Of a stretch of DNA of 64,000 nucleotides, positions 27,140 to 35,620 are shown piece after piece. The notes under the pieces were generated by a model. The model was not told the DNA's origin. It did no database searches and worked only from the letters and a program-made list of their open reading frames with translations. Made by a program: the position numbers and the translations under genes. Positions within the stretch are counted from its first letter, which is position 1. Every line of letters starts with the position of its first letter. This DNA is from Rhodopseudomonas palustris (GTDB lineage Bacteria > Pseudomonadota > Alphaproteobacteria > Rhizobiales > Xanthobacteraceae), in assembly GCF_003031265.1 (NCBI RefSeq), contig NZ_CP019966.1, forward strand, positions 1,550,001 to 1,614,000, in the 5' to 3' direction.

Positions 27140-28963
27140 TCACGTCACCGGCAGCGGCGGATGCGGGATCGCGGTGAGGAGTTCGCGGGTGTAGTCGTGC
27201 TTCGGGCTGCCGAGCACCTGCTCGGACGTTCCCTGCTCGACGATCCGCCCCGAGCGCATCACCACGACGCGGTCGCACAGCAGCCGCACCACGTTGAGGT
27301 CGTGCGATACGAACAGGTAGCTCATCCCGAGAGTCTGCTTCAGGTCCTGCAGCAGGTTCAGCACCACCGCCTGCACCGAGACGTCGAGCGCAGCAGTCGG
27401 CTCGTCGAGGATCACCAGCTTGGGCCGTAGCGCGATGGCACGCGCGATGCCGACTCGCGCCTTCTGGCCGCCGGACAGCTGATGCGGAAAACGGTCGAGC
27501 AGATCGAGCGGCAGGCCGACCTGTTCGGCCAGTTCCTCGCAGCGCGCCCGCACCGCGGCTCGGCCCTTGATGTCGCCGAGCTGCAGGATCGGATCGGCGA
27601 TCGCGCGCGCCGCGGTGAAGCGTGGATTGAGACTGTCGGTCGGATCCTGAAACACCATCTGGATCGACTTGCGCAGCGGCAGCCGGGCGAACCGCTGCGG
27701 CAGGATGGTGCCGATCTCCTCGCCGTCGAACACGATGCGGCCCGAGGTCTGATCAAGCAGCCGCATCAGCATCATCGAGGTGGTCGACTTGCCGCAGCCG
27801 GACTCGCCGACCAGCCCGACGCTTTCGCCATGGCCGATCTGGAAGCTGATGCCGTCGACCGCGCGAAACACCTCCGGCTCCGGCGCCGGCCCGCGTGAGA
27901 ACAACCGGCTCAGCGTCGCCGTCGCACCCTGGCGCGGATATTCCTTCACCAGCTTTTCGACGAGGAGGAGGGGGGCGGGGCTCTTCGAGTTACTCGTGTC
28001 CTCGTGCTCGCCACTCGCCTCATCGTCACCCCCGGGCTTGACCCGGGGGTCCATCGTCTTCGACCAAGCTTCTCCCGAAATGGGATGGATCGCCGGGTCG
28101 AGCCCGGCGATGACGCCTTCACGCGGAGCCGCGCCGTCTTCGCCCTCCGGCAGCAGTTCCCGCAAACTCACGCCGAGCCGCGGCGTCGCGCGCATCAGCT
28201 TCTTGGTGTAGGGGTGCTGCGGATTGGCGAAGATATCGGCCGCCGAGGCGGTTTCGACCACGCGGCCCTTCTCCATCACCACGACCCGGTCGCAATAGGC
28301 GGCGGCGAGACCGAGGTCGTGGGTGATCAGGATCGTCGACAGCCCGCGGCTCTTTGTCAGCTCGACGATCAGATCCATCACCGCCTTCTGGGTGGTTACG
28401 TCGAGGCCGGTGGTCGGCTCGTCGGCGATCAGCAGCTGCGGATTGCAGGCCAGTGCCAGCGCGATCACCACGCGCTGGCACATGCCGCCGGAGAGCTGGA
28501 ACGGATAGGCGTGATAGCGCTCGCGCGGCCGCGCGATCTTCACCGCCTCCAGCGCCGCGATCGCCTTTTCGCCGCGATCGGTCGAGGTTGATTGGACGTG
28601 CTGGCGCAGCACGTCTTCGATCTGATCGCCGACCTTTCGGATCGGATTGAGCGCGGCGCGCGGGTTCTGGAAGATCATCGAGATTTCGCGGCCACGCAGG
28701 TCACGCATCTCGTGCTCGCTGGCGGCCTTCAGATCCATGCCGCCGAACATCACCGAACCTTCGGCGATCCGTCCGGCGCGGTCGAGGATCCGCATCACCG
28801 CGTAGGAGGTCACCGACTTGCCGGAGCCGGACTCGCCGACGATCGCCAGCGTCTCGCCTTTGCCGACGCTGATATCGACATGCTGCACCGCCTTGACGAT
28901 GCCGCGACGGGTGACGAATTCGACCGTGAGGTCACGGACGTCGAGCAGGGGCTGGGTGGTCAT
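27140..28963 (-). CDS. Fused double ATPase of peptide-type ABC transporter, with an in-frame repeat insertion
   Basis: 607-aa protein made of a DppD-like and a DppF-like ATPase in one chain (GsiA-like layout). Domain 1 covers residues 1-270 (Walker A GESGSGKS, signature LSGGMCQR, Walker B LLIADEP) and domain 2 about 330-607 (Walker A GESGCGKS, signature LSGGQKAR, Walker B LVILDEP). Residues about 284-313, in the linker, are encoded by a palindromic repeat of family B and read VIAGLDPAIHP...MDPRVKPGGDD. The linker is otherwise Ser/Glu-rich. It energises the two permeases upstream in the operon. Confidence 0.92.
   Translation of the reverse strand: MTTQPLLDVRDLTVEFVTRRGIVKAVQHVDISVGKGETLAIVGESGSGKSVTSYAVMRILDRAGRIAEGSVMFGGMDLKAASEHEMRDLRGREISMIFQNPRAALNPIRKVGDQIEDVLRQHVQSTSTDRGEKAIAALEAVKIARPRERYHAYPFQLSGGMCQRVVIALALACNPQLLIADEPTTGLDVTTQKAVMDLIVELTKSRGLSTILITHDLGLAAAYCDRVVVMEKGRVVETASAADIFANPQHPYTKKLMRATPRLGVSLRELLPEGEDGAAPREGVIAGLDPAIHPISGEAWSKTMDPRVKPGGDDEASGEHEDTSNSKSPAPLLLVEKLVKEYPRQGATATLSRLFSRGPAPEPEVFRAVDGISFQIGHGESVGLVGESGCGKSTTSMMLMRLLDQTSGRIVFDGEEIGTILPQRFARLPLRKSIQMVFQDPTDSLNPRFTAARAIADPILQLGDIKGRAAVRARCEELAEQVGLPLDLLDRFPHQLSGGQKARVGIARAIALRPKLVILDEPTAALDVSVQAVVLNLLQDLKQTLGMSYLFVSHDLNVVRLLCDRVVVMRSGRIVEQGTSEQVLGSPKHDYTRELLTAIPHPPLPVT
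28024..28115. repeat. Palindromic repeat, family B, inserted in frame in a coding region
   Basis: About 92 bp starting CGTCACCCCCGGGCTTGACC and ending in a CGCCGGGTCGAGCCCGGCGATGACG-like arm. The same family occurs at 28987-29116. Here it lies wholly inside the double ATPase gene and keeps the reading frame open. Confidence 0.85.
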
Positions 28964-28986
28964 CGCGGCATCTCCACATTCCAGTT

Positions 28987-29116
28987 GTCACCGCCGGGCT
29001 TGACCCGCCTGCGGGGCCGAAGCCCCTTCTGCGCGGCGAAGGCCCGGCGGTCCATCGCTCTTGGGAAGACGTTTTGCGAAGCGGGATGGATGGCCGGGTG
29101 AAGCCCGGCCATGACG
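28987..29116. repeat. Palindromic intergenic repeat, family B (longer variant)
   Basis: Shares GTCACCGCCGGGCTTGACCC..., GGTCCATCG and GGATGGATGGCCGGG with the in-gene copy at 28024-28115. It carries about 36 extra bases in the left part (a GGGGCCGAAGCCCC hairpin). It sits between the ATPase and the DppC-type permease genes. Confidence 0.82.
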
Positions 29117-29157
29117 GAGGCGTGCGGGGCGAGGGAAGCAGCTAACATGTTCATCGC

Positions 29158-30069
29158 TCACGTCCTCCGCTGCGGGTCGAAGATGTCGCGCAGGCCGTCG
29201 CCGAGCAGGTTGAAACAGAACACCGCGATCATCAGCGCGAGGCCGGGGAACAGCGCGATCCACCATTCACCGGAGACCATGAACGATGCGCCCTCCGCGA
29301 CCATGATGCCCCACTCGGCGGTCGGCGGACGGACCCCGAGGCCGATGAACGACAGGCCGGCGGCGTTGAGGATCGCGTAGCCCATCGTCAGCGACATCTG
29401 CACGATCATGATCGGCATGATATTCGGCAGGATGTGCACCAGCAGAATGCGCATCTCGCTGTTGCCGGACAGGCGGGCAGCCATCACGAAGCCGGCCTCG
29501 CGGCGGACATTGGCTTCGGCACGGGCGACGCGGGCATACAGCGGGAAGTTCACGATCGCGGTGGCGATGATGATGTTCTGCACCGTGTTGCCGAGTGCCG
29601 CCACGATGCCCATCGCCAGCACGAACAGCGGAAACGCCATGATGGTGTCGGCGATCCGGCCGACGATGCGGTCCGTCCAGCCGCCGAAGTAACCCGCGGC
29701 GACGCCGGCGAGGCCGCCCATCAGGAACACCAGCACCACCGAGGCGACCGCGATGAACAGATCGAGCCGTGTCGCTACCACGACGCGGCTGAAGATGTCG
29801 CGGCCGAGCTGGTCGGTGCCGAACCAATGCGCTGCCGACGGGGCTTTCAGCGCCTGCGCGGTGTCGCTGGCGAGCGGATCGTAAGGGACGATGTAAGGTC
29901 CGAACAGCGCCGCGAAGACGATCACCACCAACAGGCCGAAGGCGAAGGCGGTGACGCGGTTGTCGCCGAGCACGTAGCGGGTGTGCTCGATGGTGTCCCG
30001 CAGTGCGGAGCGGCGCGCGGGCTTGGCGCTGGCGGAGGTTTCGCCGATCGGAGGGGCGACGCTGGTCAT
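29158..30069 (-). CDS. ABC transporter permease, DppC type
   Basis: 303-aa inner-membrane permease. It has HWFGTDQLGRDIFSRVV near residue 85, several further membrane helices, an EAA loop around GFVMAARLSGNSEMRILLVHILPN, and GDGLRDIFDPQRR at the C-terminus. Of two nearby ATGs, 30069 has AGGAG seven bases upstream; 30075 would be too close to it. Second permease of the ureide-type transporter. Confidence 0.9.
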   Translation of the reverse strand: MTSVAPPIGETSASAKPARRSALRDTIEHTRYVLGDNRVTAFAFGLLVVIVFAALFGPYIVPYDPLASDTAQALKAPSAAHWFGTDQLGRDIFSRVVVATRLDLFIAVASVVLVFLMGGLAGVAAGYFGGWTDRIVGRIADTIMAFPLFVLAMGIVAALGNTVQNIIIATAIVNFPLYARVARAEANVRREAGFVMAARLSGNSEMRILLVHILPNIMPIMIVQMSLTMGYAILNAAGLSFIGLGVRPPTAEWGIMVAEGASFMVSGEWWIALFPGLALMIAVFCFNLLGDGLRDIFDPQRRT

Positions 30070-30079
30070 GGTCATGCTC

Positions 30080-31093
30080 CTAGCCTTCCAGCCGCACGCG
30101 TGGGTCGATCACGCCGTAAAGAATGTCGATTGTCAGATTGAGCAGCACGTACATCACCGCCATGGTGAGCACGAAGCCCTGCACCGGCGCGAAGTCGGAC
30201 GCGATCAGCGCTTCGACCGCGTAGGAGCCGATGCCCGGCCAGGCGAACACCTTCTCGACCAGCACGTTGGCGCCGAGCAGGAATGAGAACACCATCGACA
30301 GCGTGGTGATCACCGGCAGCATCGCGTTGCGAAACGCGTAGGTCATCGTCACCTTGCGCGGCGACAGACCGCTGGCGCGCGCGGTGCGGACAAAGTCAGA
30401 GGCCAGCACCGCCAGCATCGAGGCGCGGGTCATGCGAGCGATCGGCGCCAGCGAGAAGATCGCCAGGGTTGCTGCGGGGAGCAGAAGCTGACTCAGCGCC
30501 GACCGGAAGGTCTCGAAGTCGCGCGCGATCAGGCTGTCGATCAGATAGAAGCCGGTGACGGTCGGCGGTGCCGAGTAGAACACGTCGAGCCGGCCGAGCG
30601 GCGCCGGGGCCCAGCCGAGCTTGAAGTAGAACACGTAGACCAAGAGCAGGCCGGTGAAGAACACCGGCAGCGACACGCCGGCGGTGGTGGTGACGCGGCA
30701 GAGGTGATCGATCCACGAACCCGGCCGCGTCGCCGCCATGATGCCGAGCGGGATCGCGATCACGATCGCCAGAGCGAGGCCGAGCAGCGTCAGTTCGGCG
30801 GAGGCGGGCAGGCGGTTCTTCAGTTCGGTGACGACGGGTTGGCCGGTGGTCAGCGACTCGCCGAGGTCACCGCGGGCGAGATCGGTGGTGTAGCGGACGA
30901 ACTGTTCGGGCAGCGATTTGTCGAGGCCGAGCTTGTGCCGGATCTGCTCGATCGCCTCCTTGCTGGCCGCGGGCCCGGCGAAATACGCCGCCGGATCGCC
31001 CGGCAGCGCGCGGGTCAGCAGGAAGGTGACGATCACCACGCCGATCAGGCTCGGGATCGCGAACATCAGGCGTTTGCCGATCAGGGTGAGCAT
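30080..31093 (-). CDS. ABC transporter permease, DppB type
   Basis: 337-aa inner-membrane permease beginning MLTLIGKRLMFAIPSLIGVV, with TRALPGDPAAYFAG, several further helices, the EAA loop RTARASGLSPRKVTMTYAFRN, and LTIDILYGVIDPRVR at the end. First permease of the operon, 180 bp after the binding-protein gene with a palindromic repeat between. Confidence 0.92.
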   Translation of the reverse strand: MLTLIGKRLMFAIPSLIGVVIVTFLLTRALPGDPAAYFAGPAASKEAIEQIRHKLGLDKSLPEQFVRYTTDLARGDLGESLTTGQPVVTELKNRLPASAELTLLGLALAIVIAIPLGIMAATRPGSWIDHLCRVTTTAGVSLPVFFTGLLLVYVFYFKLGWAPAPLGRLDVFYSAPPTVTGFYLIDSLIARDFETFRSALSQLLLPAATLAIFSLAPIARMTRASMLAVLASDFVRTARASGLSPRKVTMTYAFRNAMLPVITTLSMVFSFLLGANVLVEKVFAWPGIGSYAVEALIASDFAPVQGFVLTMAVMYVLLNLTIDILYGVIDPRVRLEG

Positions 31094-31153
31094 TGGATCA
31101 TACCCTTAAGTCATCGCGTTAGAGAGCATTGCGTCGCTAAGCGCCGCAGCCTG

Positions 31154-31252
31154 CTCCCTCCCCTTGCGGGGAGGGGGCGGGGTGGGGGGGCCCAGGCACA
31201 GTGCCCGCGTCGCCCTCACCCCGGCCCTCTCCCGCAAGCGGGAGAGGGAGAA
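31154..31252. repeat. Palindromic intergenic repeat, family C
   Basis: The arms are CTCCCTCCCCTTGCGGGGAGG on the left and CCCTCTCCCGCAAGCGGGAGAGGG on the right, each also a short hairpin by itself. This is a common intergenic pattern of GC-rich alphaproteobacteria. It lies between the binding-protein and permease genes. Confidence 0.75.
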
Positions 31253-31272
31253 GAGGAGCGTCGTCGTCACGC

Positions 31273-32892
31273 TCAGCCCTTCACCATCGTCCGGTAGTCG
31301 AGACGGCGGTGGAACCAGTAGGCGAAGCCGGAGACGTTCTTCTGCATCGCGACGTTGAGGTAGGGCTGGTACAGCGGGACGCGCGGGATGTCGGTGAAGG
31401 CGAGGTCGACGAAGCCCTTGACGTCGCGGTCGTAGGTCGCGGTGTCGCCGGTCGCCGCGGCGATGCGGGAGCTGTCGATCAGCTTATCCATCTCGGGCGA
31501 GTCGTAGCCCATGGTGTTGAAGATCGACTTGCCGGAGTGATAGCACCAGTAGAAGAAGTACTCCGGATAATCGAGCCAGCCCGAGAAGATGTTGACGTAG
31601 AGCGGCATCACCTTCTTGTTGAGCTCGGTGCGCCAGTTGGCGCCGGGGATCTTGTTGATGGTGCAGCGGATGCCGATCTGCGCCAGGCTCTCCTGGATCA
31701 GGATGCACATCGGCTCGTTGACGCCGGCGAAGCCGAGGTCGAACGACAGCGTGGTGTCGAAGCCGCCCGCGTAGCCGGCTTCCGCCATCAGCGCCTTCGC
31801 CTTGGCCATGTCGGTGTTGTACTTGGTCGGCTGCGGCCACTTCACTTCGGTCGACTTGTCGGCGGCCGCGCCGAACATCGGGTTGGCGAGGCCGAACATC
31901 ACCGCGTCGATGATCTTCTGATACGGCACCGCATAGGCCACCGCTTCGCGCACCTTCGGATTGTTGAACGGCGGCTGGGTGACGTTCATGCCGAGGTACT
32001 GGATGCCGTTCGAGATCGGCAGCGACACCACGTTGACCTTGCCGTCGCGCTTCATCTCGGCGAAGTCCTGGTTCGGCAGCTCGTAGGAGATGTCGGCATC
32101 GCCGCGCTCCAGCAGCGCCCGCCGGTTGCCGGCCTGCGGCACCATCCGCCAGATCACACGCTTGATCTTCGGCAGCGGGCCGCCGACCCATTTGTCGTTG
32201 CGCTCCATGATCACTTCGGTGCCGGCGGTCCACTTCACCACCCGATAGGCGCCGGAGCCGGCGGTGTTCTGCTTGGTGTATTCGAGACCCCACGGATCCT
32301 TCTCGGTGGCGTTCTTCTTCACCAGCTCGGAGTTGACGACGCAGGGCACGATCACCGCGAGATCCGGGATCGTCAGCCGGTCCTTCTTGAGGAAGTCGAC
32401 CCGCACGGTGTGGTCGTCGACCACCACGAATTGCTCGGGCTTGGTCAGCGAGCCGGCGCTCATCTGGAAGGTCGGGAAGCCGCCGACGCTGACTGAGCGA
32501 TCGAGCGACCACTTCACATCCTTGGCGGTGACCGGCGTGCCGTCCTGGAAGGTGGCGTTCTTCTTCAGCTTGAAGGTCGCCGACATGTCGCCGATCACCA
32601 TGTCGTCGGCGAGCTCGCCCTTGAACTTGTCCTTGTCGTAGTAGGGAACGCCGCCGGGGCCTTCCTTCATTTCGTGGGTGATCAGCCGGTCGTAGCAATT
32701 CCACGACACCTCGTAGCCGGGCACGTTGGTGCCGACGCCGTGGATGTCGAGGTTGTTCGGGCCGCTTTCGGAGACGACCAGCAGAGTTTCCGACCGGGCG
32801 TCGGCCTTGGCGGCCGACCAGATCGCCGGTGCTGGCACCATCGCGCCGGCGGCGAGGGCTGTAGCGGACTTGAGGAAATCACGACGCTTCAT
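31273..32892 (-). CDS. ABC transporter periplasmic substrate-binding protein (SBP_bac_5 type)
   Basis: 539-aa protein with a twin-arginine-like signal (MKRRDFLKSATALAAGAMVPAPAIWSA...). The body follows peptide/opine-binding family 5: TLLVVSESGPNNLD, KNATFQDGTPVTAKDVKWSL, NNPKVREAVAYAVP. ATG 32892 is chosen over an upstream frame extension because GGAG precedes it and it begins the signal. Likely specificity is the amide or ureide compound degraded by the downstream atz-type genes (inference). First gene of the operon. Confidence 0.92.
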   Translation of the reverse strand: MKRRDFLKSATALAAGAMVPAPAIWSAAKADARSETLLVVSESGPNNLDIHGVGTNVPGYEVSWNCYDRLITHEMKEGPGGVPYYDKDKFKGELADDMVIGDMSATFKLKKNATFQDGTPVTAKDVKWSLDRSVSVGGFPTFQMSAGSLTKPEQFVVVDDHTVRVDFLKKDRLTIPDLAVIVPCVVNSELVKKNATEKDPWGLEYTKQNTAGSGAYRVVKWTAGTEVIMERNDKWVGGPLPKIKRVIWRMVPQAGNRRALLERGDADISYELPNQDFAEMKRDGKVNVVSLPISNGIQYLGMNVTQPPFNNPKVREAVAYAVPYQKIIDAVMFGLANPMFGAAADKSTEVKWPQPTKYNTDMAKAKALMAEAGYAGGFDTTLSFDLGFAGVNEPMCILIQESLAQIGIRCTINKIPGANWRTELNKKVMPLYVNIFSGWLDYPEYFFYWCYHSGKSIFNTMGYDSPEMDKLIDSSRIAAATGDTATYDRDVKGFVDLAFTDIPRVPLYQPYLNVAMQKNVSGFAYWFHRRLDYRTMVKG

Positions 32893-33035
32893 ATGCGGCT
32901 CCAAAAGCAACGAGGAAGTAGCTGATGGAACTGGTTCGCAAGCTTCGTGCCAGACGCTCAAATCTGCATAACCGTCTGAAATGTTGCTGTATTTTTAGGA
33001 ATGGGGGTTTGGGAGGGTCGCGTCCGCCCCGCCCA

Positions 33036-33047
33036 ATTGCATACAAT
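33036..33047. promoter_or_regulatory. Candidate GntR (FCD) operator
   Basis: ATTGCATACAAT is a near-perfect palindrome one base from TTGTATACAA, the usual operator core of FCD-type GntR regulators. It lies 144 bp upstream of the binding-protein ATG, in a 375-bp gene-free stretch (32893-33267). A second dyad, TGCAC-N7-GTGCA, follows at about 33059-33075; the rest of the stretch shows nothing else except the terminator at 33199-33230. Confidence 0.45.
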
Positions 33048-33198
33048 GCGCAGAATTTGCACAAATAATGTGCAGTTGTCGTGCGGTGGATCGATGGTGG
33101 GCGGGAAGGGCCGCGCCGCACTGGCGCCGCCTGCGGAAGATCGGCCTTCAAAGGCGGCTGCGCGGCACTAGTCCGATGGTCGGGGAGCGGGAGCGGCC

Positions 33199-33230
33199 AA
33201 AACAAAAGCGGCGGGGAAATCCCCGCCGCC
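33199..33230 (-). terminator. Rho-independent terminator of the 33268-33732 gene
   Basis: Read on the minus strand, a 9-bp GC stem (GCGGCGGGG / CCCCGCCGC) with a 4-nt loop is followed by TTTTGTTTT. It starts 38 bp after the stop of the membrane-protein gene. Confidence 0.85.
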
Positions 33231-33267
33231 TGCGTCGTCAGTGGCTCGAACGATCCGCCAGAGGCGA

Positions 33268-33732
33268 TCAGTTGATCTTGGCGCTTTCGTTGCGGACCTG
33301 GGTGTACAGCACGCTGTCGTTGGCCGGCTTGGCTTCGATCGCGGTGGTCGGGCGAACCACCGGACGGTGGCTGCGATACACTTCGAAAGCGTACCAAGCG
33401 GCGACCACGGCGGCGATCAGCGCAACCTGGCTCGGCGGCAGGATCAGCGACAGCGCGATCAGCGCGGTTGCGACCGTGCCGGCCTTCACGACGCTCTCAC
33501 CGTCGTGGAACATGGCGTTGAAGCGTTCCCAGTTCTCGCCCTTCCAGAACGGAGCCGAGAACCGGTCGAGCGCGAACCGCGTCCACGCGCCGGCGAAGCC
33601 GAGCTTGCGCGCCCACATCAGATAGAGCGAGCCCGCGAAAGCGAGCAGCGAGACCAGCGCGCCGACCGGACCGGCGGCGTAACCGATGACCACGACCAGC
33701 GCGGCCGTGAATGCAATGATCCAGTATTGCAT
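33268..33732 (-). CDS. Membrane protein of unknown function
   Basis: 154-aa protein beginning MQYWIIAFTAALVVVIGYAAG. Two N-terminal helices (about 3-20 and 22-42) are followed by a soluble loop (FWKGENWERFNAMFHDGES), a third pair of helices (80-115) and a polar tail (VRNESAKIN). It stands alone with its own terminator. No family recognised. Confidence 0.7.
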   Translation of the reverse strand: MQYWIIAFTAALVVVIGYAAGPVGALVSLLAFAGSLYLMWARKLGFAGAWTRFALDRFSAPFWKGENWERFNAMFHDGESVVKAGTVATALIALSLILPPSQVALIAAVVAAWYAFEVYRSHRPVVRPTTAIEAKPANDSVLYTQVRNESAKIN

Positions 33733-33986
33733 TGTGTGACCCTTTCACCCGCTTGGCGGGCGCCTTTCAGATTTGATTCGATGGCGGCGTTAGCCGGTGC
33801 ATTATGGGCTGTTTTCCACAGCGGCGCCGCAAAAAATTGGCGCGTTAGTTATTCATCCGATTAGCACTTTGGTCAAAGGTAATTAGTTATGGCGCGCTCT
33901 GCGCCAGAAACGATCGCCGGGTGCGACAGCCTGCCGCGACCCGACGACCGTGCGCTGATTGTCGAGGATGATCTTACCGCAGAACG

Positions 33987-34226
33987 TCAGCGCGCGAGGC
34001 GGCTTTCGGCCTCGGCGATCTTGGCGTTGCGGATGCGCTTGGCGTCGCGGCTGGCCATGAACGGCATGCCGAGCTTGCGCGCCTTCACCTGCACTGACGA
34101 CCGGGCGCGCTTCAGGGCGGCTGCCGCGCGCACCGCCGATGCGCCGCTGGCAATCAGCTCCTTCAACCGCTCGACCTGTTCGTCGTCCCACGGTCTACAA
34201 GCATTGCTCTTGGCGGACGTCGGCAT
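33987..34226 (-). CDS. Small SANT/GcrA-like helix-turn-helix protein
   Basis: 79-aa basic protein. The segment WDDEQVERLKELIASGASAVRAAAALKRARSSVQVKARKLG resembles the Myb/SANT-like or GcrA-type HTH found in many small alphaproteobacterial proteins. ATG 34226 has AAAGGAG six bases upstream; the annotated TTG upstream is not needed. Probably DNA-binding; targets unknown. Confidence 0.62.
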   Translation of the reverse strand: MPTSAKSNACRPWDDEQVERLKELIASGASAVRAAAALKRARSSVQVKARKLGMPFMASRDAKRIRNAKIAEAESRLAR

Positions 34227-34566
34227 CAGCAACTCCTTTCGCTGTCGGGCCCGCTCGCCGGTGGCTAGCGCGCGGGCAGGGCATTTGAAGGTTCGTGCGC
34301 GAACTCTGCGGCTGGCGGCTCGGTTCTCGATGGTCGCAGCACAGGCTCGGCGATCGGACTGGCCCGGACGCGATCAAGCCCTCGTCGGGAGGCCGGGCGC
34401 AGTCGTTCGCGTCTCAATCATTTGCAGCAGCGAAAGTTCCTGGTTGCGGCTCGCGGCACCTGTTACCGGCGCTGTCGCAAACCTGTCATCGGCGATCGAT
34501 AGGGGGAGGGCACGCAGTGGCGGCCTTGCCGCCCGAGGCTGCGCTCAGTCGAAAACGAGGAAGCCG
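34227..34566. other. 340-bp intergenic region with the Pho box
   Basis: Gene-free region between the small HTH gene and the phosphate-type ABC operon. Apart from the direct-repeat Pho box (34460-34489) and a purine-rich ribosome binding region (AGGGGGAGGG, about 34500-34510), I recognise nothing. Confidence 0.5.
34460..34489 (+). promoter_or_regulatory. PhoB box (direct repeats)
   Basis: CTGTCGC-AAAC-CTGTCAT (34472-34489) fits the 7-4-7 Pho box CTGTCAT-N4-CTGTCAT, and a further CTGTTAC lies 5 bp upstream (34460-34466). The repeats face the operon and end 77 bp before its first ATG, a normal position for PhoB activation under phosphate starvation. Confidence 0.65.
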
Positions 34567-35574
34567 ATGAAACTGGTCCGGTTGATGACCGCGCTATGTG
34601 CGCTGTCCGCATTTGCATCGCTGCAGCCGGCGAAGGCTGCGGATGTGATCTGCTACAATTGCCCGCCGCAGTGGGCCGATTGGGCGACGATGCTGAAGCA
34701 GGTCAAAGCCGATCTGGGCTACGACATCCCGTTCGACAACAAAAACTCCGGCCAGGCGCTGTCGCAGCTGATCGCCGAGAAGAGCAACCCGGTCGCCGAC
34801 ATCGGCTACTTCGGCGTCAATTTCGGCATGAAGGCGAAGGCGCAGGGCGTCACCCAGCCGTACAAGCCGGCAAAGTGGGACGAAGTCCCGGCCGGCCTGA
34901 AGGATCCCGAAGGCGAGTGGACCGCGATCCATTCCGGCACGCTCGGCCTGTTCGTCAACGTCGATGCGCTCGGCGGCAAGCCGGTTCCGGCGTGCTGGAA
35001 GGATCTCGAGAAGCCGGACTACAAGGGCATGGTGGGCTATCTCGATCCGCCTTCGGCGGCGGTCGGCTATGTCGGTGCGGTCGCGGTCAATCTCGCGCTC
35101 GGCGGCAGCGATCAGGATTTCTCGCCGGCGGTGTCGTTCTTCAAGAAGCTGCACGACAATGACGCGATCGTGCCGAAGCAGACCTCTTACGCCCGCGTCG
35201 TGTCGGGCGAGATTCCCATCCTGTTCGACTACGATTTCAATGCCTATCGCGCCAAGTACACCGAGAAGGGCAACTTCGCCTTCGTGATCCCGTGCGAAGG
35301 TTCGGTCGTGTTCCCCTATGTGGTCAGCCTGGTGAAGGGCGCGCCGGACGCCGATAAGGCCAAGAAGGTGATGGACTATCTCTTGTCCGACAAGGGCCAG
35401 GCGCTTTGGACCAACGCGTACTTGCGCCCGGCGCGGCCGATCGCGCTGCCGCCCGAGGTCAAGGCCAAGTTCCTGCCGGACAGCGACTACGCGCGCGCCA
35501 AGAACGTCGACTGGGCCAAGATGGAAGCCGCGCAGAAGGCTTTCACCGATCGCTACCTCGCCGAAGTCCGCTGA
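34567..35574 (+). CDS. ABC transporter substrate-binding protein (Fe/phosphonate/polyamine type)
   Basis: 335-aa periplasmic protein with a cleavable signal (MKLVRLMTALCALSAFASLQPAKA|AD). The body fits the FbpA/PhnS/PotD class of type II binding proteins: NNKNSGQALSQLIAE, ADIGYFGVNFGMKA, TAIHSGTLGLFVNVDAL, GMVGYLDPPSAAVGYVGAV. The start is ATG 34567; the open frame runs further up but without a signal peptide. The Pho box upstream and the phosphodiesterase gene downstream suggest a phosphorus compound such as a glycerophosphodiester or phosphonate (inference). Confidence 0.85.
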   Translation: MKLVRLMTALCALSAFASLQPAKAADVICYNCPPQWADWATMLKQVKADLGYDIPFDNKNSGQALSQLIAEKSNPVADIGYFGVNFGMKAKAQGVTQPYKPAKWDEVPAGLKDPEGEWTAIHSGTLGLFVNVDALGGKPVPACWKDLEKPDYKGMVGYLDPPSAAVGYVGAVAVNLALGGSDQDFSPAVSFFKKLHDNDAIVPKQTSYARVVSGEIPILFDYDFNAYRAKYTEKGNFAFVIPCEGSVVFPYVVSLVKGAPDADKAKKVMDYLLSDKGQALWTNAYLRPARPIALPPEVKAKFLPDSDYARAKNVDWAKMEAAQKAFTDRYLAEVR

Positions 35575-35620
35575 GCCGGTCCCTCCTCCCGGCCGGTCAC
35601 GGCCGGGACAGCCCCAAATC

